From contig CP070808.1 of NCBI GenBank assembly GCA_020343715.1, positions 240,451 through 246,639 on the forward strand: 6,189 nt of DNA, written 5' to 3'. Position numbers and translations under genes: made by a program. Positions 1-6,100 of the stretch are shown piece by piece. Origin of the DNA: Thermoplasmata archaeon (lineage in GTDB: Archaea; Thermoplasmatota; DTKX01; GCA-020343715). Position 1 is the stretch's first letter. Each line of letters begins with the position of its first letter. The notes under the pieces are model-generated. The model did not search any database. It was not told where the DNA came from and saw only the letters and a program-made list of their open reading frames with translations.

Positions 1-464
1 AGTACCTGGGCAGGATAGCCGAGAAGGAGGGGCTGGACATCACCGACGACGGGATGGAGGCCCTGGTCTACATCTCCCAGGGGGACCTGAGGAGGGCGAC
101 CAACTCCCTGCAGGTGGCAGCTGCCCTGGGTACCAAGATCGATGACGAGGCCATCTACAGGTCGACCCAGACCGTGCGCCCCGAGGAGATCAAGGACCTG
201 ATAAACACCGCACTGGAGGGGGACTTCGCCAAGGCCAGGAAGTCCCTCGAGACCATCCTCATCGACTACGCGCTCTCCGGTGAGGACCTCATCCGGCAGA
301 TCCACAGGAACGTGTACGACCTGCAGATAAAGGAGAGGGACAAGGTCAGGCTGGTGGACCGCATCGGCGAGGTGGAGTTCCGGATGGTGGAGGGGGCCAA
401 CCCCAGGATACAGCTGGAGTCTCTCCTGGCCCACTTCGCCCTGGTGGGCGAGGACATCCTCTGA
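1..464 (+). CDS. rfcS: Replication factor C small subunit (clamp loader ATPase), C-terminal part
   Basis: This is the 3' part of an archaeal clamp-loader gene; the start and the ATPase Walker motifs lie left of the window. RFC small subunits, with the large subunit RfcL, use ATP to open the PCNA sliding clamp and load it at primer-template junctions. The open frame enters at base 3 and gives 153 residues before TGA at 462-464. Archaeal RfcS is usually about 315-330 residues, so roughly half is visible. The key signature is GDLRRATNSLQ at visible residues 27-37, the AAA+ sensor-2 arginine helix of RFC proteins (commonly GDMRRAINxLQ). The rest is a helical collar-type domain: an acidic, leucine-rich stretch, then a conserved-looking ending (RIGEVEFRMVEGANPRIQLE) typical of RFC small subunits. 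A short hairpin with a T-tract follows the stop. The family is clear; the truncation is only the window edge. Confidence 0.95.
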   Translation, partial: YLGRIAEKEGLDITDDGMEALVYISQGDLRRATNSLQVAAALGTKIDDEAIYRSTQTVRPEEIKDLINTALEGDFAKARKSLETILIDYALSGEDLIRQIHRNVYDLQIKERDKVRLVDRIGEVEFRMVEGANPRIQLESLLAHFALVGEDIL

Positions 465-481
465 TTTTTCCCTTTGGGAAA
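465..481 (+). terminator. Possible transcription terminator after rfcS
   Basis: One base after the rfcS stop codon there is TTTTT (465-469), which merges into a perfect 6-bp inverted repeat, TTTCCC (467-472) and GGGAAA (476-481), with a 3-nt loop. T-rich tracts on the non-template strand drive intrinsic termination in archaea, and this is one of the few T-runs in a very GC-rich window. The next gene has its own promoter just downstream, which fits rfcS ending here. The stem is short, so this is only suggestive. Confidence 0.45.
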
Positions 482-490
482 TGAGCCAGC

Positions 491-503
491 AACCGTTAAG
501 TAG
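491..503 (+). promoter_or_regulatory. BRE/TATA-like promoter of the membrane-protein gene
   Basis: The sequence AACCGTTAAGTAG is an A/T-rich patch in GC-rich DNA. The TTAAGTA core is centred about 28 nt before the ATG at 527. Archaeal TATA boxes sit about 26-27 nt upstream of the transcription start, so the transcript would begin at or within a couple of bases of the start codon and be leaderless. No Shine-Dalgarno sequence precedes this ATG, which agrees. The same 13-bp pattern occurs before rnp4 and before the protease gene. Confidence 0.6.
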
Positions 504-526
504 CCCTACGCCCCCTGTACGTCACC

Positions 527-1321
527 ATGGAGGAAGAGGAGAGCCAGGTTGACAAGAGGAAGCAGAGCAGGATGAGGCTCGTCTCCATCATGGTGCTGCT
601 ACTGCTCCTGGGGATCGGCCTGTACGTCATGCCCATCTTCCTGTACCCGGACAACATAGTCCACGAGGACTCACTCAGCGACTTCAACAATCACACGACG
701 AACGCCCAGGTCACCATGGAGAAGGGGACCTACGAGGTGTGGATGTCCACCAGCTTCTGGACCTGGTTCAGCCTGGACCGGCCTGTGGTCTCCGTCAACG
801 ACACGACGGGCCAACCCCTCCACGTGGACTACGAGCTGGGTAACGACGAGCGGAGCATCGACGGGACCGAGTGCAAGCACTTCGCCACCTTCACGGTGAG
901 CGGGAAGGGCGATTACAACGTCACCGTTGTCGCGCTCCTCAACTCCCTGGGGATGCCCGGGTCGGAGAAGGTCTACGTCGTCGAGGAGAGACCCGCATCC
1001 TACGCGCCGATGCAGTGGGCCGGCATCATCATGATCATCGTGGCCATCATAGGATTCATCGTGATCCTGGTGCTGGTGAGCCTCACCTCCTCGGAGGAGA
1101 AGCAGAAGCGCATGAGGGCTCAGCAACCCCCCGGCGGGTACCCTCCCCCCGGGTACGGCCAGTACCCTCAGCAGCATCCCCCGGCCGGGTACGGTCAATA
1201 CCCGCCACAACAGCCCCCTCCTCCCCCGCCTCAGCAGCCCCCGCCGCCGGGCTACTCGCCCTATCCTCCCCAGCAACCGCCACAGCAGGGGCAGGCCCGG
1301 AGGGGACCGCCTCCATACTGA
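527..1321 (+). CDS. Two-pass membrane protein with extracytoplasmic domain and Pro/Gln/Tyr-rich cytoplasmic tail
   Basis: I do not recognise this 264-residue protein as a named family. Residues 1-16 are charged and end in basic residues. Residues 17-40 form a transmembrane helix. Residues 41-163 look like a beta-rich outer domain containing three N-glycosylation sequons (N55-H-T, N91-D-T, N131-V-T) and one cysteine (C116). Residues 164-187 form a second helix. A basic stretch (KQKRMR, 192-197) follows, so by the positive-inside rule both termini lie in the cytoplasm. Residues 199-264 are low-complexity, rich in Pro, Gln, Tyr and Gly, with three 12-residue GY-x-x-YP repeats. The ATG at 527 was chosen because the promoter spacing fits leaderless initiation and the acidic/basic N-terminus leads straight into helix 1. 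The gene has its own promoter and is followed after 46 nt by the UbiA gene. A Pro-rich tail of this kind could dock other proteins or promote clustering, but no function is assigned. Confidence 0.88.
   Translation: MEEEESQVDKRKQSRMRLVSIMVLLLLLGIGLYVMPIFLYPDNIVHEDSLSDFNNHTTNAQVTMEKGTYEVWMSTSFWTWFSLDRPVVSVNDTTGQPLHVDYELGNDERSIDGTECKHFATFTVSGKGDYNVTVVALLNSLGMPGSEKVYVVEERPASYAPMQWAGIIMIIVAIIGFIVILVLVSLTSSEEKQKRMRAQQPPGGYPPPGYGQYPQQHPPAGYGQYPPQQPPPPPPQQPPPPGYSPYPPQQPPQQGQARRGPPPY
1130..1318 (+). repeat. Pro/Gln/Tyr-rich repeat tract coding for the membrane protein's tail
   Basis: This C-rich stretch encodes residues 202 to 264 of the membrane protein. Three 12-residue units are recognisable: GYGQYPQQHPPA (1151-1186), GYGQYPPQQPPP (1187-1222, directly adjacent) and GYSPYPPQQPPQ (1250-1285). 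Between the second and third lies a run of prolines and glutamines. The first two units also share much of their DNA sequence, suggesting recent duplication or slippage. Such tracts often vary in length between strains. Confidence 0.8.
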
Positions 1322-1333
1322 CGACCCCTCCGA

Positions 1334-1346
1334 AACCACCAAAAGG
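1334..1346 (+). promoter_or_regulatory. Weak candidate promoter for the UbiA gene
   Basis: AACC followed by an A-run (CCAAAAGG) begins 34 nt before the ATG at 1368. This is the position held by the AACCG/TATA element of the other genes here, but the TTA/ATA core is not conserved. No good Shine-Dalgarno sequence precedes the ATG. The UbiA gene may therefore have a weak leaderless promoter of its own, or be read through from the gene 46 nt upstream. Confidence 0.3.
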
Positions 1347-1367
1347 GGCCGGGACAATTCATGTACG

Positions 1368-2285
1368 ATGACCGACGAGGCCGGTGAGGGTCGTGCGAGC
1401 TTCCTGAGGATGGCGTACGACGTCCTGATGGTCACCTCCGCCCAGTTCTGGGTCGTCGCCATCGCCCCCTTCTACATAGGATGGTTCCTCGAGACCCGCA
1501 CCATCTGGCCCGACGCACAGCTGATCCTGGGCATGGTCATCGCCGGCCCCCTCATCGCCGGTTCTACCCTGGCGTACAACGCCTACACCGACGTCCGGGT
1601 GGACATCTTCAACCCCCGCAAGGCCCACCTGGCCTACGTCACGGGATGGATAAGCCCGGAGCTGGTGTTGGGGATCGCGAGGGGGATGGTGGTCCTGGGC
1701 CTCCTCCTCTCCCTGCTCCTGGGGTGGGAGTTCACGGTGCTCATCGCCATCGCCATCACCCTCTCCTTCCTCTACTCCTACCCCAAGACCAAGCTCAAGA
1801 GCCTCCCGGGCGGGGACGTGCTGGTCAACATGGTGGGCCTGGGCATCGTCATGCCCCTGGCGGGCTGGGCCTCCACCGGTACCAGCGTTTCCGAGTTCCC
1901 CCACTGGTACCTGGTCCCCATCTTCTTCGCCCTGGGCTCCCTCTACATTCCGACGCTGGTCCCCGACTTCCAGGCGGACAGGAGGGCGGGGTACCAGACC
2001 CTGGCGGTCTTCTTGGGACAGCGCCCCGTCCTGTGGCTGGGGTTCTCCTTCTTAGCGGTCTCCGTGCTCACGAACTTCATCAGCGGGGCGTGGGGGTACG
2101 TCCTCTCCCCCGAGCTGGTCGCCCGGGCCTGGCCGGTATACGGCGCCCAGGTCCTCATGTACGGGTACTACGCGCGCGACCCCTCGTACAGTGGGATGCT
2201 GGCCACCATCGGCACCCAGTGCATAGGCCACGGGGTGGGCGTCGGCTTCATGTTCTACGCCCTCTCGGGCGTCTGGGCCCTGTGA
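1368..2285 (+). CDS. UbiA-family membrane prenyltransferase, substrate unknown
   Basis: This 305-residue polytopic protein belongs to the UbiA superfamily. These intramembrane enzymes transfer an isoprenoid chain from a diphosphate donor to an acceptor (quinone head group, glyceryl phosphate, chlorin, carotenoid) using Mg2+ held by two Asp-rich motifs. Both motifs are visible. The first is NxxxDxxxD at N71, D75 and D79 (NAYTDVRVD). The second is DxxxD at D200 and D204 (DFQADRRAGYQT). The loop YSYPKTKLKSLPGGD (136-150) resembles the YSxPPxxLK segment of the family. About eight to nine hydrophobic helices span residues 24 to 303. Length is normal and the gene looks intact. The residues after motif 1 read FNPRK, not the INRPxRP usual in archaeal digeranylgeranylglyceryl-phosphate synthases, so I do not assign that role. 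From memory, NP[RK]K also occurs in lycopene-elongase-type members, making a carotenoid or other acceptor possible. The gene ends 5 bp from the convergent YhbY gene. Confidence 0.92.
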   Translation: MTDEAGEGRASFLRMAYDVLMVTSAQFWVVAIAPFYIGWFLETRTIWPDAQLILGMVIAGPLIAGSTLAYNAYTDVRVDIFNPRKAHLAYVTGWISPELVLGIARGMVVLGLLLSLLLGWEFTVLIAIAITLSFLYSYPKTKLKSLPGGDVLVNMVGLGIVMPLAGWASTGTSVSEFPHWYLVPIFFALGSLYIPTLVPDFQADRRAGYQTLAVFLGQRPVLWLGFSFLAVSVLTNFISGAWGYVLSPELVARAWPVYGAQVLMYGYYARDPSYSGMLATIGTQCIGHGVGVGFMFYALSGVWAL

Positions 2286-2290
2286 GAGGA

Positions 2291-2572
2291 CTACCTGGGG
2301 GCCCTGCGCCTGTACAGCAGCACGGTGTGCCCCCTCCGCTCCACCAGCTCCGCCCCGAGGCGTTCCGCCAGTTCGCGGGCCTGGGCGTCCTTGCTCCCTG
2401 GACCCTCGGCGATGGCGGTCCTCTGGATCCTGACCTTGACCAGGTGGTGCCGCTTCAGCTGAGCGTCCAGCTCGGCCTCGACCCCCTCGGTCAGCCCGTC
2501 CTTCCCCACGTGCACCGTGGCGTCCAGGCCCTGTCCCTCGGTCCTCAACCTCCGCCTCTGGTCATTGTCCAT
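2291..2572 (-). CDS. yhbY: YhbY/CRM-domain RNA-binding protein
   Basis: A 93-residue protein matching the stand-alone CRM (CRS1-YhbY) domain, the usual length for this family. Bacterial YhbY associates with pre-50S ribosomal particles, and plant CRM proteins act in intron splicing. Archaeal versions are presumed to bind rRNA or other structured RNA. The signature GKDG is at residues 23-26 within VHVGKDGLTEGV, the equivalent of the family's GxxG RNA-binding loop. LVKVRI (44-49) and the closing GHTVLLYR (81-88) are also typical. The N-terminus is basic (QRRRLR). The start ATG (2572-2570) lies inside the end of rnp4: the two genes overlap by 11 nt, so they are one operon and probably translationally coupled. 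A Shine-Dalgarno-like GGGGGAG sits 6 nt upstream, unlike the first genes of the transcripts here. The stop (TAG, 2293-2291) faces the UbiA stop across 5 bp. Confidence 0.93.
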   Translation of the reverse strand: MDNDQRRRLRTEGQGLDATVHVGKDGLTEGVEAELDAQLKRHHLVKVRIQRTAIAEGPGSKDAQARELAERLGAELVERRGHTVLLYRRRAPR

Positions 2573-2903
2573 GGCCCACTCCCCCGTCGCCCAGCGGCCT
2601 CCTCATCACGTGGCCGCACCTGAGGCAGGTGGTCACCGCCCGGCCCCTGTTCATCCTGGTCCGGGACGTGGAGCCGGGAAGGAGGTAGCGGTAACACGCC
2701 TTGCAGAACCTTCGCCTGTGGGCCTGCCTGAACCGGACGTTGTACCTCATCCCGACCCTGCGGGCCAGGTCCACGTAGCGGTCCGCCAGGTCCATCTGGC
2801 CGGCCAGAGCGGCCTGGTCGGCCTGCTCCATGAGCAGCTCCATCCGCTCTCGGGCTATGACGACCATCTCCTTGGTCCTCCGACCGCGTCCCCTGCGTGC
2901 CAC
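2562..2903 (-). CDS. rnp4: Ribonuclease P protein component 4 (Rpp21/Rpr2 family)
   Basis: A 113-residue zinc-ribbon subunit of archaeal RNase P, the ribonucleoprotein that removes 5' leaders from pre-tRNA. Rpp21 pairs with Rpp29 to stabilise the specificity domain of the RNA. The N-terminus is strongly basic (RRGRGRRTK). Residues 13-50 look like the two amphipathic helices of the family (ERMELLMEQADQAAL, then MDLADRYVDLARRVGMRYN). Four zinc ligands are complete: C67 and C70 (FCKACYRYLLPG), C93 and C96 (TTCLRCGHVMR). R80 and R82 and neighbouring basic residues between them are typical RNA contacts. The start is GTG at 2903-2901. It was chosen because no ATG/GTG/TTG precedes it in the open frame just upstream, because it keeps the basic N-terminus, and because it lies 35 nt from the promoter motif. 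The first internal ATG is codon 13. The gene heads the operon with the YhbY gene and diverges from the protease gene. Confidence 0.94.
   Translation of the reverse strand: MARRGRGRRTKEMVVIARERMELLMEQADQAALAGQMDLADRYVDLARRVGMRYNVRFRQAHRRRFCKACYRYLLPGSTSRTRMNRGRAVTTCLRCGHVMRRPLGDGGVGHGQ
2579..2585 (-). promoter_or_regulatory. Shine-Dalgarno-like site for the YhbY gene
   Basis: On the minus strand GGGGGAG lies 6 nt before the ATG at 2572, inside the rnp4 coding sequence. A ribosome-binding site would be expected for an internal operon gene. It contrasts with the apparently leaderless first genes of this window. Confidence 0.5.
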
Positions 2904-2925
2904 GGCCGTCGGTAGGCGCGGTTGC

Positions 2926-2938
2926 CTAGATAACGCTT
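2926..2938 (-). promoter_or_regulatory. BRE/TATA-like promoter of the rnp4-yhbY operon
   Basis: On the minus strand the sequence is AAGCGTTATCTAG, matching AACCGTTAAGTAG upstream of the membrane-protein gene at 10 of 13 positions. Its core is centred about 29 nt before the GTG start at 2903, so the transcript is predicted to be leaderless. The spacing also supports GTG as the true start of rnp4. Confidence 0.6.
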
Positions 2939-2997
2939 GTGGGGGGCCAGAATCGTTCGAATCCTGCTCCGTGGACGGGGGGCACCAACGTGGGCCT

Positions 2998-3051
2998 CCG
3001 GGACAGCCAGCTCCCCACCCGAGGTCTGCAAGGACCTGTGTCGGGTCCCGG
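2998..3051. repeat. Nested GC-rich inverted repeat in the divergent intergenic region
   Basis: Three inverted repeats nest here. The outer pair is CCGGGA (2998-3003) and TCCCGG (3046-3051). The middle pair is CCCGA (3018-3022) and TCGGG (3041-3045). The inner pair is GGTC (3023-3026) and GACC (3033-3036) around a TGCAAG loop. Together they could form about 15 base pairs, with a 14-nt internal loop on one side and a 4-nt bulge on the other. It ends 13 bp before the protease promoter. It might be an operator, a structured small RNA, or a chance product of high GC. Confidence 0.4.
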
Positions 3052-3064
3052 TGATAGAAGGGGA

Positions 3065-3077
3065 AACCGATAAATAT
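3065..3077 (+). promoter_or_regulatory. BRE/TATA-like promoter of the protease gene
   Basis: AACCGATAAATAT is the most A/T-rich stretch in the intergenic region and the best TATA box in the window. GATAAATA is centred about 31 nt before the ATG at 3104, so transcription should start within a few bases of the start codon. No Shine-Dalgarno sequence is seen, consistent with a leaderless or near-leaderless mRNA. Two ATGs overlapping or abutting the motif (3076, 3080) lie in other frames or upstream of the predicted transcript start. Confidence 0.7.
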
Positions 3078-3103
3078 GGATGCCAGGGTACCTTTCGACC
3101 GTC

Positions 3104-6100
3104 ATGGTCCCCAGGTCCCTCGCTATACTGGCAGTCTTCGCCATCACCCTCTCCCTCCTGCCACCAGCGGTCGCTTCCACCCCACAGGAGGAACCGACGG
3201 CCCAAATCGGAGAGTGGTGGGAGACGTGGCCAAGCGACATGGACAGGGACGGACTGCACGACTGGCTAGAGGAGCTGGCCGAGGAGGCCCTGAACGAGGA
3301 CCCGGATGCCCGCCTGGACGTGGTGGTGGACCTGGACAGGACACCCACCGACCGGGACGTCAGGAGGCTCGAAGCCCTGGGGATGGGGGTCCAGTTCGTG
3401 TCAAGGCACGTCGACGCAGTAGCCGGCTCACTACCGGTGACCGTGATCGATCGGGTCAGGGACCTACCCCATGTGGTAATGGTTGAGGCCCAGGGGCGGG
3501 GATACTCCATGATGGCATCGGCGGGCCCGGCCATCAGCATCGGCCTGGCCAGGGACCACCTCGGCCTGTACGGGGACGGCGTCACCGTGGCCGTGCTCGA
3601 CACCGGCGTCAATGCCGCCCACATCTACCTGGACGACCTGGACGACGACCCCGGCACCGACGACCCCAAGCTGGTGGCCTTCTATGACGCGTACACCAAC
3701 AAGACGACCACCCCCTCCGACAATGGCGAGCACGGCACGTGGGTGTCGGGGATCGCCGTTGGAACTGGCGGGGGGACCTCCGACAACGTGGGGATAGCCC
3801 CCAGAGCGAACCTGGTCGGCGTGAAGATAGGCAGCTCGGGCGGGTTCCCAGAGTCCACCGCCCTGCGCGGCCTTGAATGGATCATCGACAACAAGGACAC
3901 CTACAACATCTCTGTCGCCGTCTGCTCCTGGGGAATAGTGCTGGGAGGTCCCAACGACCACAACGGGAACAGCGCCATCTCCCGCCTCGCCGACGAGGCC
4001 GTCGCGGCGGGCATCAACGTGGTCGTGGCCGCCGGCAACTCGGCCCTGTCCGCCACCGTGACCGCACCCGGTGACGCCCACGACGTGGTCACCGTCGGAA
4101 GCGTCAGCGACGACGGCATCCTTTCCACCTTCAGCTCCGAGGGGCCCACGACCGACGGACGTACCAAACCTGACGTTTGCGCACCCGGCGAGGACATAAC
4201 CGGGCCCTGGTCCCGGAACAACGGGGGCACCTACGAGGGCGACGGGACGTCGGCGTCCGCCCCCATAGTCGGGGGGCTCATGGCGTTGATGATGGAGGCC
4301 AACCCCTACCTGACGCCCGCCCAGGTCAAGCAGATCCTCCACGAGACCTCGGAGCACAACACCGCCTTGGCACCCAAGTACCTGTTCACCCCCAACAACG
4401 GCTACGGATGGGGCGTGGTCCACGCGCCGGGGGCGATAAGCCGGGCCAGGGACATGATGCCCCCGTCCCTGGACATCCCCGTCAGCATCGATTCGGGAGA
4501 GGAGCTGGACCTGGTCGTCGAGGGGACCTACACCCGGACCCCCTACACCGAGCGGGGCGAGGACGGCGACGACCGCTTCGGCGAGGACGTCATCGAGATA
4601 ATGGTATCGGTCCCCAACGAATGGGAGAGGCCTTCGCGGGTGACCTACACCATGGAGGGCGACATCATCGCCACCCCCACCTGGGAGCCCATCGCCGAGG
4701 AGGACGGGGCGTGGCACATGCACGCCACGTTCCGCGTCATCAACGACGTCCCCAGCCTAACAGTGGCCCATCCCACCATCAGCTTCACCACAGTGGCGCC
4801 ACGCACCACGACCCCCGAGACCTTCGCCTTCACAACCCAGGAGTCCATCAACAGCATGATGGGCCACGAGGGCAGGACACGGGTCTCCGTGGGGGGCAAC
4901 GTCCAGCCGGAGATAGAGCTGACCAGTCCGAACGGGGGTCCCGACCTGGCGGACACCTTCTTCGTCATCCGGTGGACCGACGATGACCCCGACGACAACG
5001 CGCGCATATCGCTGTACAACGACCTGGACAGCGACCCTGACAACGGGAAGGTCCTAATCGCCTCCAACATCCAGGAGGACCCCGAGGGCGACGGGGACTC
5101 GTACCTTTGGGACACCTCCACCCTGGTGGAGGGTCGCACCTTCTACGTCCACGCGGAGATCGACGATGGTACGAACGACCCCTTCATGTCCACCAGCACG
5201 GGGACGGTGACCATCAGCCACACCGGTGGGAACGCCCCCCCGTCGGTGGAGGTCCTGGAACCCGACGGGCAGGGCGACAGCGCGGACCAGGTCTTCAACA
5301 TAGAATACACCGCTTACGACCCCGACGACGAGGCCACCGTCTCCCTGTACTGGGACATCAACTCGGTGGGCTTCGACGGGAACGCCATAGTCCGGGACCT
5401 GCCGGAGGAGGACGGGTTCGGCACCTACGCGTGGGACACCTCGGACCTGGAGGACGGGACGGTGGCCTACGTGTACGCCGTGGTGAGCGACGGTCAGAAC
5501 CCCCAGGCCAGGGCGTACGGCGCTGGACCCGTGACCATCGACCACGACACCGGTCCCCGCATGGTCGAGTACGGACCCACCGGCGGTGACGTGCCCCTCG
5601 ACAGACCCATCCGGGTGACCTTCGACTCGGAGATGGACCGTACGTCGGTGGAGGCGGCCATGTCCGTCGTCCCCAACGTCGCCGGGACCTACAGCTGGAC
5701 CGGCACCACGGTGGAGTACTCCCCCGGCGGGGGGTGGGCAGGCGACACCACCTACACGGTCCAGGTGGCGGGTTCCGCCAAGGACGTGCTAGGCAACCCC
5801 ATGGGCACGGACCAGGTCTGGTCCTTCCGCACGGTGCCCGACCCCCAACCCACCGACCCGCCAGTGGCCATCATCACTTCGCCCGCCGAGGGCGCCACCG
5901 TGTCCGGTTTCATCCTCATAGAGGGCACCGGTACTGACGTGGGCGCCCAGGGGAGGGTTGAGGTCCGCATCGACGGGGGCGACTGGAGGACGGTGGAGGG
6001 CACCAACGCCTGGCGCCTCGGGTGGGACACCGAGCAGGAGCTGGACGGTGACCACACCATATCGGCCCGGGGCACGGACTCCAGTGGCAGGTCCGGTGGC

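Noticed and set aside
1325..1348. CCCCT...AGGGG inverted repeat after the membrane-protein gene, considered as a terminator
   Set aside because: A 5-bp stem with a 14-nt loop and no T-tract is expected by chance at this GC content, and it overlaps the candidate UbiA promoter.
671..1462. Minus-strand open frame of 263 codons opposite the membrane protein
   Set aside because: The Arg/Gly/Leu-rich stretches are the reverse complement of the Pro/Gln-rich tail. There is no promoter or motif, and it runs into the UbiA gene.
1481..2623. Plus-strand open frame of 380 codons across the UbiA gene and into the yhbY/rnp4 operon
   Set aside because: Its translation is Pro/Gly/His/Arg-rich without hydrophobic or family signatures. 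It overlaps three well-supported genes in other frames.
2951..2967. GTTCGAATCC-like sequence resembling a tRNA T-loop
   Set aside because: The flanking bases do not form a T-stem (only the closing G-C pairs). No anticodon arm, D-loop or acceptor stem is found on either strand.
3076..3486. Upstream ATGs at 3076 and 3080 as starts for the protease region
   Set aside because: They overlap or abut the TATA-like element, would precede the predicted transcript start, and are not in the frame of the signal peptide and protease.
3464..4723. Long open frame on the minus strand opposite the protease catalytic domain (419 codons)
   Set aside because: It is the antisense shadow of a GC-rich gene whose plus-strand frame holds a complete subtilase triad. 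The minus-strand translation is low-complexity Gly/Val/Arg-rich with no recognisable motif.
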